NCBI GenBank assembly: GCA_019894855.1
Contig: JAGXNS010000002.1
Location: forward strand, 1 to 64,000
DNA: 64,000 nt
Direction: 5' to 3'
Source of the DNA: Promethearchaeota archaeon
Lineage (GTDB): Archaea; Asgardarchaeota; Lokiarchaeia; Sigyniarchaeales; SOKP01
Part shown: positions 8,895 to 17,306 of the stretch, in pieces
Position numbering within the stretch: the first letter of the stretch is position 1
Layout: the number at the start of each line of letters is the position of its first letter
The notes under the pieces: model-generated
The model's database searches: none
What the model saw: only the letters and a program-made list of their open reading frames with translations
Told to the model about the DNA's origin: nothing
Program-made: the position numbers and the translations under genes

Positions 8895-9530
8895 TTAACC
8901 TTTTCTTTGTAGAGTTGTATTTATAATTCTTTTCAATCTATCTAAATTTGTTTTTTTCGTTGCCGAGAATTCTAAATAAGGTATTTCGTTATAAACCCTA
9001 TCTTTTTTATCAGTTATTTGAACTAAGTTTATTTCATAAGCCTTAGCAGAATTGATCAATAATGAAAATATTCTTTTCTTATCAAAAACTGAAATCTTAT
9101 CTATTTTATTTAAAATGACCAGAAGTGGTATTTCAAATTCTTTTAAAAATTTAATTAACTCAAAAGTTAGAGGGATTGCAGTTTTATCTTCCATAAAATA
9201 TTTTTTTAACTCATCTTCAATTCTTAGTGAATTTAGTACTATTAAACCAAAAAAGTATTCATCATGGTGTTTTTCAATATGGATAACTATTTGCTTTTTT
9301 ATGTGTTCCTCTCTTCGACGGCTAGAGTCTTTCATATACCCAAATCCAGGTAAATCCACGATTTTATAGGGCATCTGAGGGAATTCTATAGCTTTTATTA
9401 GTAGTGTGCTCCCGGGTTGTTTACCTGCTCTCCCTTTAAACTTTTTTGGATTTGGGAGTAATAATCTTGTTATTGAACTTTTTCCTACATTTGAATTTCC
9501 CATAATCAGTAAAGAAGGTTTAACTTTCAT
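8895..9530 (-). CDS. engB: EngB-type GTP-binding protein
   Basis: 211 residues. G1 is GNSNVGKSS, G3 is DLPGFGYMKD, G4 is NKID and G5 is SATKKT. GRAGKQPGST between G1 and G3 corresponds to the G2 region of EngB/YihA. In bacteria EngB (YsxC) assists large ribosomal subunit assembly; archaeal homologues are presumed to act on ribosomes too. It ends 19 bp from the convergent Taw1-like gene. No membrane anchor. Family call is firm; the exact role in archaea is inferred. Confidence 0.88.
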   Translation of the reverse strand: MKVKPSLLIMGNSNVGKSSITRLLLPNPKKFKGRAGKQPGSTLLIKAIEFPQMPYKIVDLPGFGYMKDSSRRREEHIKKQIVIHIEKHHDEYFFGLIVLNSLRIEDELKKYFMEDKTAIPLTFELIKFLKEFEIPLLVILNKIDKISVFDKKRIFSLLINSAKAYEINLVQITDKKDRVYNEIPYLEFSATKKTNLDRLKRIINTTLQRKG

Positions 9531-9680
9531 GGTTTTGAATAATACAATATTGCTATATGACTGATATCTACTTATTAATTAAATATTTTTAATCTTATTA
9601 ACATTCACAGTTTACTAAGTGAAGAAATTCTTATTTTAAATAAAAAGGGGTTAAACAGTTAATCAAAAAAAGAAAAAAAA

Positions 9681-10442
9681 TTATTTGGTAAAGATTTTTT
9701 TCATCCAGTTTGGTAAGAGAAAACCGCCATAGAAGGCAAACGCGCTTGCTATTAATAGCAATCTCATAACTACTAGCATCACCGAGAAAAGTAGAATAGT
9801 TGGATCAGGAAAAACTGTTCCTATCAGAATAGATCTTGCTGTTTTCTCTATCACAGCGGCAATTGTAAAAGCGATAAAAGCAAATTGAAGGAGCTTCCCT
9901 TTTAATCTAACTTCTTTATTTTCAGATTTTATTGATTTTCTAGCAAACTTAAAACCAGTCACAAATAAGATTAGAAATGAGATTAACAATAATATTGCTA
10001 AGAAATAGCCCAAATCGGCACTGAATGGTCTTGATAGGGTAATAACTCCTATTAAATTAATATCCAAAAAGAAATTGTAGAAAAACAGCACTTCAAAGAC
10101 AACACCAAAGATTAAAATGAGCACTATAGCTATCTTTTGTTTATCTTTATTGACCATATCTGTATAAGCAGTTACCCAACAAATTAAAGCGACCGGAACG
10201 AAAACATTACCAAGAATAAAATACCATTCTATAGCGAGAGTTCGTTGAATGAATAAGCTCATTAGAAATGAACTTGCTTCGGGTAGCCAAAGAGTGGACA
10301 ATGTGAGCCAAGTAAGTCCCACTAGAATGTATATTCTATTCTTAATTTTACCATATTTGGAAATGATTGTAACTCCGATAATAAAGGAAATTATAACAAA
10401 AATTAGGCTAAGACTTCCTTGTAAAATATCTACTATATCCAT
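9681..10442 (-). CDS. Multi-pass membrane protein, unknown (about 253 aa)
   Basis: Hydrophobic throughout, with about seven membrane helices (for example LILIFGVVFEVLFFYNFFLD and LAILLLISFLILFVTGFKFA) and a basic C-terminal tail (NWMKKIFTK). I do not recognise a family; the seven-helix layout is reminiscent of sensor membrane domains but lacks a soluble output domain. I chose ATG 10442; a GTG nine bases upstream (10451) is an alternative. A GTPase lies on one side and an acidic repeat protein on the other; no functional link is evident. Confidence 0.6.
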   Translation of the reverse strand: MDIVDILQGSLSLIFVIISFIIGVTIISKYGKIKNRIYILVGLTWLTLSTLWLPEASSFLMSLFIQRTLAIEWYFILGNVFVPVALICWVTAYTDMVNKDKQKIAIVLILIFGVVFEVLFFYNFFLDINLIGVITLSRPFSADLGYFLAILLLISFLILFVTGFKFARKSIKSENKEVRLKGKLLQFAFIAFTIAAVIEKTARSILIGTVFPDPTILLFSVMLVVMRLLLIASAFAFYGGFLLPNWMKKIFTK

Positions 10443-10567
10443 ATTAACCACTAATTTTTCTATTTTTTTTTATTAAATGGTAAGGTAAATATGTAATTAA
10501 TATTATGAACTATTTATAATGTTAAGTATCAAAAGCAGTTTTTTTATAACATTACGATTTCATTCCT

Positions 10568-11464
10568 TTAAATCTGATCAAAGAAATCGTCATTGAGAAA
10601 TTCTTCATACATTTTCTTTTTTTCGTCATCTGTTAGAATAGGGCGTCTGTTTATTGGTTCCCCTAAGACATCTAGAAGATCTTTAATCCCTTTTTCACTT
10701 ATATTTATCTTAAATTTACCCCCTTTGATGTATTTAACAACTTGTTTTTCATTTAGTGATAATCTTAAAATGTAACCTAATCCAAAATAAAACTGGTTTT
10801 CTGGAATAGGATCTATGGGACTTTTGCTCGTAACTTCCTTCAACATTTCATATAGAAGTGTCTTACTCGCAATGTGGTCTTCTGCCTCATAAACTAAATA
10901 ACAAAGCGCATGATACCAAATTTTATCGCGTTTATCCTTATTGCGTTCAATGAAAATTTCAGGTGTGATTACCTCTTTTTTAGCTTCCTGTTTTCTTTCT
11001 AAAAGTTCTTGTTTGATACGGTCTCCCAAATCTGAAGACATTAAAACGGGTTCTGCCATTTGGTTTATTTCTGTTCCAGTTTCTTGAATCTCTTCTTGTT
11101 TTACAGATTCAATTGCTTTTTGCATTTCTTGCAGTTCCTCAAAATCGATACCTTCAATATCTGAAAAATCACTTATCATCGCTTCTTTTTGCGCTAAATA
11201 AACTTCTTGCTCAGATGATTCAAGATCTGGTATAATTTCCTCAAGATTCTCGTCACCCTCTAAATTTTCTAATTCTTTTACTTTTGCAATCGCTTCTTGC
11301 ATTTCTTTTAATTCCTCGAAATCTAAATCTTCCAAATCAGAAAAATCAGTCTCGAGATTTTTCATTTCTGAAACATATATGTCTAAATCGTCTCGATCCT
11401 CTCTTGGTTCTTCTTTCTCCGTACTAGTTTCTACATCGTTTTGATTTTCTTGATCTTCGGTCAT
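10568..11464 (-). CDS. Acidic protein with internal repeat (298 aa)
   Basis: The N-terminal half is very acidic and carries two copies of one motif: DFSDLEDLDFEELKEMQEAI, and about 90 residues later DFSDIEGIDFEELQEMQKAI. Each is followed by a charged helix. The C-terminal part (about 165-298) is a folded-looking, mixed helical region (FIERNKDKRDKIWYHALCYL, then tyrosine-rich segments) of unknown family. The repeats look like amphipathic helices in a flexible linker, as in proteins that bind several copies of one partner. It is cytoplasmic by composition. Divergent from the Rab-like GTPase gene (190 bp apart). Function unknown. Confidence 0.7.
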   Translation of the reverse strand: MTEDQENQNDVETSTEKEEPREDRDDLDIYVSEMKNLETDFSDLEDLDFEELKEMQEAIAKVKELENLEGDENLEEIIPDLESSEQEVYLAQKEAMISDFSDIEGIDFEELQEMQKAIESVKQEEIQETGTEINQMAEPVLMSSDLGDRIKQELLERKQEAKKEVITPEIFIERNKDKRDKIWYHALCYLVYEAEDHIASKTLLYEMLKEVTSKSPIDPIPENQFYFGLGYILRLSLNEKQVVKYIKGGKFKINISEKGIKDLLDVLGEPINRRPILTDDEKKKMYEEFLNDDFFDQI

Positions 11465-11654
11465 ACTTACATCAAATTTATTCGCTTTAATTCATTTTAA
11501 AATTCCCTTAATAGTACTAATAAATCTTTAATTCTATAAATGTTGAGATTTGGAACATTATAAAGAGATAAAAATAATCGAGTTCATTATTCATTGTAGA
11601 TATTAAAAATTATTATTAAAAAAGTTGAAAAAAACTAAATTTCCATAAAATATA

Positions 11655-12218
11655 ATGTCTGGCGAAGGAGAAGATTTTAAATTCAAAATAATAGTAGTTG
11701 GAGACCCCTCGGTTGGAAAAACGACTCTAATTAGGAAATATACCACGGGAGCTTTTCAAAAGGATTATATCGCCACCTTGGGTGCTCAATTTTCTAATTA
11801 CGAAGAAAACCTACAAGGGAAGAAAGTCAGATTATTTATTTGGGATCTGGCGGGTCAAGAATCGTTTGAATTTATGCGCCATAAGTTTTATAAGGGAAGT
11901 AGCGGGGCGATAATTGTATTTTCCCATGCTCCCGAAGAATTAGAAAGTTTTAATAACACTGAAAAGTGGTTGAATGAACTTAAAAAATATTGCGGAGATA
12001 TTCCAATCGCTTTATTTGGGAACAAAATCGATTTAATTAAAAAAAACGAGTTGATATCTAACGAGGAAAAAGCTAACTCAGATTTTAAAGTTGAGAAATT
12101 TGTAAATGAACACGGCATCATCGAATACTTTAAAACAAGTGCTTTGACAGGACAAGGAGTTATTGAAGCGTTTCAAAAGCTAGTTAGAGAGCTCTACTTC
12201 AAAGTTTTTAAAGAATAA
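11655..12218 (+). CDS. Ras/Rab-like small GTPase
   Basis: 187 residues with a full GTPase motif set: G1 GDPSVGKTT, a threonine in the switch I area (TLGAQF), G3 WDLAGQE, G4 GNKIDL and G5 TSALTGQG. This is the Rab/Ras arrangement, with the glutamine after DxxG that activates water. There is no C-terminal cysteine box (it ends LYFKVFKE), so no prenyl anchor is predicted. Asgard genomes carry many such proteins, thought related to the ancestors of eukaryotic trafficking GTPases. Likely an active GTP switch; partners unknown. Confidence 0.9.
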   Translation: MSGEGEDFKFKIIVVGDPSVGKTTLIRKYTTGAFQKDYIATLGAQFSNYEENLQGKKVRLFIWDLAGQESFEFMRHKFYKGSSGAIIVFSHAPEELESFNNTEKWLNELKKYCGDIPIALFGNKIDLIKKNELISNEEKANSDFKVEKFVNEHGIIEYFKTSALTGQGVIEAFQKLVRELYFKVFKE

Positions 12219-12248
12219 AAATATAAAAATAAATAATAATAATAAAAC

Positions 12249-14501
12249 CTAAGTCTTTTTGTAGATAAATCGATCCCAGCTTGAAGAATTGGCCAAATGG
12301 TCGGGCATACCCTTACGTTTGCGAATTTCGAGGATAAGATCTTCTTCTAAACTTTTTGGTACTTTTTCAAAACCAGAAAATTCGTATCCAAAAAACGCTC
12401 TTCCTTGAGTAGAACCTCGAATATCGTCAGCTATACCAATAGTTTCAGCTGCGGGAATTACACCGTGAACTCTTACGTATTCTCCTTCTGGAATTACATT
12501 CGTAATTTTGCCGCGTCGCCGGTTAATAATAGCATTAACTGGTCCCTCTGTCCCCTCTGGAGTTTTCACATCAATTCTCTGAATAGGTTCAAAAAGATGA
12601 GGATCAGCATCCAACATTGCTAAGGACATAGCAGAGAAAGCCATTCCTGCTATTTGTCCGTACGATGTATGGCGAGTGTCTTCATGAATAGTCATGTCTG
12701 TGAAAACTATTTTAAATCCTGCGGCTGGTTCTTTCGCAAGAATACATTCTCCAAGCCAATCTCTAAAGGCAGCCGTTAAATAAGATTTAACTTTATCAAA
12801 TCGTTGTAATCCTGAGGTGCCATTTACGAGTAAGCTTCCTTGATACACGTCAACGATCCTTCTAGCTTCTTTCGCATCCCAACCTGCTTCTTCTCTTAAG
12901 ATTTTTGCTCTATCTTTGTCATGCATCAAATCTGTTATTTTTCCGGAATCAATTAGTTTTTCTGTTAGCTCGTCTAGTGGTTCAAGGTATAACAAGATGC
13001 GATTATGAGAGTTTGCAGATTTTGTGTAAAAGTCTCTGCTTCTCTTAGTAATTTTTTCTCGAAATACTATAATCGGCTCTCCGATTATAATAGAAACTTG
13101 GTTATTGATCCGTTTGGTAAGGATTTCAATTTGAAGCGGATCGATTCCACTTAGGATGAACTCTCCAGATTCTTTATCCCGCCGATACATCGCAGTAGGA
13201 TCTGCTTGAAGCCACTTACTTACTACCGTATCTAATTTGTCGATTTCGTGTGGATCTTTGGGTTTTATGCTTCTTGAAACAACTGGTTCGCACGCATATT
13301 GGATTTTTTCAAAAGACGGGAGAAGCATAGCTTCTTTTTTATCCTTTGGGACATCACTAGCTGACATAAATGTCTCTCCAGAGGGACAAATAAAACCATA
13401 TAAAGCAAACAGATTTCCTGCAGGAATTTTTGGGACATCCAATAGATCTGTAATTTCCATGACTCCTAATCGTTTTACTCGATTACTTGTTCTATTATTT
13501 ACCAAATAAATCGCGTCCGATAATCGGAATGTACCAGAAAAAACACGGCCTATTAGGGTAGGTTGGTACCCTCTTCGTGGGTCTAAGAATATTTTTGTAA
13601 TCATACCATAGAGAGGCCCATTAGGATCGCATTTTTGGAGTGATTGTCCTAGTTCTGAGTCTAAATCACCAGCCCATATGTGAGGAATTCTATACTTTGA
13701 AGCTTCAACAGGATTAGGTAAGTGATCCACAACCATCCTTAACATAGGCTCGTCAAGTGGAAGATTATCTCTTAACCACTGAATGTCGCCTTCGCTATAT
13801 TTTGCGAATACATCTTGTGGCTTTAAACCTTTTTCTACTAAAATTTCGTACGTAAACCCCCACCCGTGTTTCGCTGAACCAACAGCAACGCTATTTTTGG
13901 CAAAATCGACGGTCCAACCTGATCCTTCGGGCCTAATCTTTTTGATTAATTCATTTACCTGTCTAGATATTTTATCAATTTTTTCGAAAGTATCTTGTGG
14001 ACTTAATTTAAGTTCACTTATTAACCGATCTACCTTATTAATAAATAATACAGGTTTACAATACTCTTCACCAACGGATAATCGGATATTTGTCTCTGTT
14101 TGAGTCATAACCCCTTCTAACGCGTCGACGAGGATAATTGCACCATCGCTACCTCTAAGAGCACGCGATACTTCTCCGGTAAAAGAGATATGTCCAGGGG
14201 TGTCATTAATTTGAAGGATGTATGGTTCATCATCATCCGGTTTTCTTGGGTCATTGAATGCTAACAGAACAACACTCGTGAAAATCGTAATTCCTCTTGC
14301 CTGCTCCTCTTCGTCAGAATCAGTCATCTGAAGTTGTCCGGCGTCCTCTTCCCTCATCAAACCCGCACGTCTTAACAGGTAATCGCTTGCGGTAGTTTTA
14401 CCGTGGTCTATATGAGCTACTATTGAAAACAACCGCTTTTTCTCGAATGAACCTGATGTAATGAGTTGTGCGATCTCTTCGGGATTTTTTACTTTAACCA
14501 T
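12249..14501 (-). CDS. fusA: Translation elongation factor aEF-2 (diphthamide loop altered)
   Basis: 750 residues, all five EF-2 domains. The G domain has AHIDHGKTT, DTPGH and NKVDR. Domain IV carries SANSHN (495-500) where archaeal EF-2 usually has SPNKHN, and HEDTRHTSYGQ near 606-616 where HEDAIHRGPAQ is usual. The diphthamide-acceptor histidine (His611) is kept, but its neighbours (I, R-G) are replaced. The protein drives ribosomal translocation with GTP. Several Asgard lineages are reported to lack diphthamide synthesis and to hold two EF-2 copies; this could be the plain or the paralogous form. It ends 31 bp from the convergent Rab-like gene. Confidence 0.93.
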   Translation of the reverse strand: MVKVKNPEEIAQLITSGSFEKKRLFSIVAHIDHGKTTASDYLLRRAGLMREEDAGQLQMTDSDEEEQARGITIFTSVVLLAFNDPRKPDDDEPYILQINDTPGHISFTGEVSRALRGSDGAIILVDALEGVMTQTETNIRLSVGEEYCKPVLFINKVDRLISELKLSPQDTFEKIDKISRQVNELIKKIRPEGSGWTVDFAKNSVAVGSAKHGWGFTYEILVEKGLKPQDVFAKYSEGDIQWLRDNLPLDEPMLRMVVDHLPNPVEASKYRIPHIWAGDLDSELGQSLQKCDPNGPLYGMITKIFLDPRRGYQPTLIGRVFSGTFRLSDAIYLVNNRTSNRVKRLGVMEITDLLDVPKIPAGNLFALYGFICPSGETFMSASDVPKDKKEAMLLPSFEKIQYACEPVVSRSIKPKDPHEIDKLDTVVSKWLQADPTAMYRRDKESGEFILSGIDPLQIEILTKRINNQVSIIIGEPIIVFREKITKRSRDFYTKSANSHNRILLYLEPLDELTEKLIDSGKITDLMHDKDRAKILREEAGWDAKEARRIVDVYQGSLLVNGTSGLQRFDKVKSYLTAAFRDWLGECILAKEPAAGFKIVFTDMTIHEDTRHTSYGQIAGMAFSAMSLAMLDADPHLFEPIQRIDVKTPEGTEGPVNAIINRRRGKITNVIPEGEYVRVHGVIPAAETIGIADDIRGSTQGRAFFGYEFSGFEKVPKSLEEDLILEIRKRKGMPDHLANSSSWDRFIYKKT

Positions 14502-15104
14502 TTCATTTTCTCTCTTTTCACTTAAAGATCATAGTAATTAGCTATGAAATAATAAGAATAATATTTAAAATTTAATTAGTAAATGAATAAAATCATAAAA
14601 ATTTTATGGAAAAAGCAATCTACTACTAACTTAAAAGATTTATTAAATGTTTTTTTATAAAGAGAGTAACAAATTTTGTTATAGTCTCGATATCTTAGAA
14701 AAAATTAGAATCTTTCTTTAAAATAAATCGTAATTAAAAATCTATACGCTCAGAAAAAGCGTCAGCAGTTTTTATTATAATTGTTCTTTTTGTATACTTG
14801 TCCATTTTCATTTACCTTTTATTGGGGTTTTTTGGTATTTTTAATAATAAAAAATGTTAAAAAAAAAATAATTCGTTCTTATCTTGCAACAAAATTTAAT
14901 GTTTTGAAGTTCATTTTAGCTTTTACGGCTTCAATATTGGTTTTTTCCATTAGTTTTTACCTCCTTTTTTTTATTTTTCTTGTTTTTGTTCTTAATTAAA
15001 ACAAGGTAAGGATGCATAATTAGTTTTTAATGCTAAACTATGAATGGACTTTTGAACATTTGATGAACTGTTCTAAATCCTGTGGAGAAGCAAAAAAAAG
15101 GTGT
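14502..15104. other. 600-bp intergenic region
   Basis: Between the aEF-2 start and the CCA-adding enzyme end. It is extremely AT-rich with several poly-A/T runs (for example 14857-14869, possible terminators on both strands). One small ORF with a perfect SD lies on the minus strand at 14879-14950 (listed separately). The longest plus-strand frame here (14781-14999) has a hydrophobic, low-complexity product and no SD and is not called. No tRNA-like pattern was seen. Confidence 0.4.
14879..14950 (-). CDS. Possible 23-residue small ORF with perfect Shine-Dalgarno
   Basis: An ATG at 14950 is preceded by AAGGAGGT (9 bases upstream), one of the best SD sites in the window. The frame reads MEKTNIEAVKAKMNFKTLNF then VAR and stops with TAA. 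On the same strand a run of T beyond the stop could end transcription. The peptide is amphipathic and basic. Its strong SD, isolated position and short size suggest a real small protein or a leader, but with only 23 codons chance cannot be excluded. Confidence 0.35.
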   Translation of the reverse strand: MEKTNIEAVKAKMNFKTLNFVAR

Positions 15105-16559
15105 TTATGTAAAAGGTAAAACCATATTTACCAATATGTAGATACTTCTTTTACCCGATTTTGTCATTGTTTCTTTAGAATTTGATATATTTACAATTCT
15201 TAAATTGTCTGGAATTTTGTTTGTGATGAAATCCTTTAAATAATCTTCAAAAATGTCATAATCTCTTATAGTTTTTACCCATAAGTAGCCATCTTTCTCA
15301 AAAAAATCTGGATTCCTTTGTTTAAATTTGTCTGAGTGTACTTTATCTTTAATTGGAGGGCCTCGACGTAAATAAGATTTCTCTATTTCAGGATATTCGC
15401 AGTATATAGCGAGATTATAATCCTCATAATCTGCTTCAAAATACACTTCAAATTCTATTTTGCCAAATCGCTCAGCGCGCGAGACTTCTTTTTCTCCCTT
15501 CGATTTTACGCTATCCCCTATGGAGTATAATTTATCCCTATTAATCGTATAATGAATCTCAGAGTTTTCGTTTTTAAGCTCGATTATGAAAATATTATCA
15601 GCAAGAGACGGTTTTATAGTGGAGATGTTTATTTCCGGAATTTCTTCTATAACAAAGAATTTCTTATTAGGATTATCTAGAAATTCCTTAATTCTCTGAT
15701 TACAATATTTATACGCTTTTTCTGAAATTGCAGAAGCCACATTTCGATTCTTATCAATAGGATCAGAAATGATGAGATAATCGTTTTGAAAATGTTGAAT
15801 CTTCCTTAAATCATTAATGGATCTATTATGGAAATCAATAGGGATATTTTTAAGTAAATTGAAATTAGAAAACAAATTCTGCAGAGTTTTGTAGTGGGAT
15901 ATAAGAAGCTCTGCACTATAGCCAATGAATCCTACTTTTCCGACAGCGCTTTTGTCACCGTAGCAATTGTTAGCTTTAAAAAACTGCTTTAATATTCTTA
16001 CTTCATTTCTTTGTTCTTCCGTTAAATTATTTTTGATAAAATGACCATGCCAAGGTGATCTATCGACTGCCGTCACGGGGCCATATTTATCTATAAAATC
16101 CAAATCTAAATCGAAAAAAAGAACAATATCTATTTTAATTTTATAATTTTCAGTGAAGTAATCTACCGTTACATAAGGGTGTTCAGCATAAAGGAGCCGT
16201 GGATTGCGAAATTCTTTTGGGGTTAACGATTTTTTTATCCAATTATTACATAAATTAAGAAAATCTTTCTTAGATTCTTTTTTTAATTTATTTTTGCTTA
16301 ATCCTTCGTATTTTGGTTTATATAACTCATAATTCAATCCAACAAATAAATCAATGTCAAAATCGTTTTTTAATTGTGTTTGTTTGATTCCTGTTGAGCC
16401 CTGAGGTTCAATTTTTGTGTATGGTATATTTAATTGTTGGGCTTTCTCATCTAATATTACTTTGAGTTTTTTAATGATAACGTTGATTAAAGTGAGTTCA
16501 TGTTGGGTTGGAATGATATCTTCTAAAACTTCTTTAAAAATTGTATTTATTGAAGTCAT
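15105..16559 (-). CDS. cca: Archaeal (class I) CCA-adding tRNA nucleotidyltransferase
   Basis: 484 residues. The nucleotidyltransferase signature is EPQGSTGIKQTQLKNDFDID (GS...DxD), the metal-binding DID pair. Further archaeal CCA-enzyme motifs are YAEHPYVTVDYF, the third carboxylate in IKIDIVLFF, AVDRSPWHGHFI, and RILKQFFKANNCYG followed by GFIGYSAELLI. The protein adds or repairs the 3' CCA of tRNA without a template. Length is a little above the usual 430-460. A more divergent C-terminal tail (GPPIKDKVHS onward) still matches the family tail domain. The gene stands alone, 130 bp from the GNAT gene. Confidence 0.88.
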   Translation of the reverse strand: MTSINTIFKEVLEDIIPTQHELTLINVIIKKLKVILDEKAQQLNIPYTKIEPQGSTGIKQTQLKNDFDIDLFVGLNYELYKPKYEGLSKNKLKKESKKDFLNLCNNWIKKSLTPKEFRNPRLLYAEHPYVTVDYFTENYKIKIDIVLFFDLDLDFIDKYGPVTAVDRSPWHGHFIKNNLTEEQRNEVRILKQFFKANNCYGDKSAVGKVGFIGYSAELLISHYKTLQNLFSNFNLLKNIPIDFHNRSINDLRKIQHFQNDYLIISDPIDKNRNVASAISEKAYKYCNQRIKEFLDNPNKKFFVIEEIPEINISTIKPSLADNIFIIELKNENSEIHYTINRDKLYSIGDSVKSKGEKEVSRAERFGKIEFEVYFEADYEDYNLAIYCEYPEIEKSYLRRGPPIKDKVHSDKFKQRNPDFFEKDGYLWVKTIRDYDIFEDYLKDFITNKIPDNLRIVNISNSKETMTKSGKRSIYILVNMVLPFT

Positions 16560-16688
16560 GCGTGAAGGATTTGAAGGCGTTGATTGAAGTAAAAATTATT
16601 CTTATTATATAAAGGTATTCCAAATTTAAATAAATTCTATGAACTTAAATATTTTTATCCAATTAACTTTAATTTTCATACAAATTCT

Positions 16689-17306
16689 CTATTTAATTGG
16701 GTTCCTTAAAAGACTCCAATGAAAAATCTTGGTGCCTGGAAGAATAACTTTTTGAAGGATGCAAAAGCCGAACTGCTTAAAAAGTTCTACGTTTTTCTCT
16801 TTATTCGTTTCAAGATAAATTGGTTTGCTTTCTAGATCAATTTTATTAATAGTCGTAGATAGTAATTGTTGTCCGAAACCTATTCCCTGATGGTTTGGTC
16901 CTACTCCAATTAGAGATAAGTACCAATGTGGGTATGGAGCAAATTTTTTATGAAGATTATTGGTAAATTTATAAATTTTATTTTGTAAAGTCAGGTATTT
17001 CCATTTAACTTTTACTGGCAGAGCTAATGCCCCCGTTTTAATTGCTTTCCATCTGGTGTGAGACGAATTCTTTGGTGGTAACCAAACTGAAATACCTTCA
17101 AAATTTGGAGATGAATATACTTCTCCATAACATAAGCCATATTTGATAACATGCTGAAAATAAAGATTAAGTGTTTTTAATCGTTGATTAGTATCCAGAA
17201 TAATATAATTAAAAATAGGATCGTGCTGAAACGCTTTACTAAGGATATTACTGGCAATTTTTAATTTATTGATGGGAAGATGCAAAACTTTTCGAATTTC
17301 AATCAT
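16689..17306 (-). CDS. GNAT-family N-acetyltransferase
   Basis: 205 residues. The acetyl-CoA binding motif A is visible in LIGVGPNHQGIGFGQQLL (Q-x-x-G-x-G/A form), with motif B in PIYLETNKEKNVELFKQFGF. Start chosen at ATG 17306, which overlaps the aIF5B stop as TAATG, a typical coupling junction; an ATG 15 bases upstream lies inside the aIF5B frame and is less likely. The cytoplasmic enzyme acetylates an unknown substrate, perhaps a small molecule or protein N-terminus. Co-transcription with aIF5B suggests nothing specific. Confidence 0.8.
   Translation of the reverse strand: MIEIRKVLHLPINKLKIASNILSKAFQHDPIFNYIILDTNQRLKTLNLYFQHVIKYGLCYGEVYSSPNFEGISVWLPPKNSSHTRWKAIKTGALALPVKVKWKYLTLQNKIYKFTNNLHKKFAPYPHWYLSLIGVGPNHQGIGFGQQLLSTTINKIDLESKPIYLETNKEKNVELFKQFGFCILQKVILPGTKIFHWSLLRNPIK

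Noticed and set aside
14781-14999. Plus-strand 72-residue hydrophobic frame in the gap before the CCA enzyme
   Set aside because: Low-complexity T-rich translation, no SD, and it lies opposite the better-supported small ORF.
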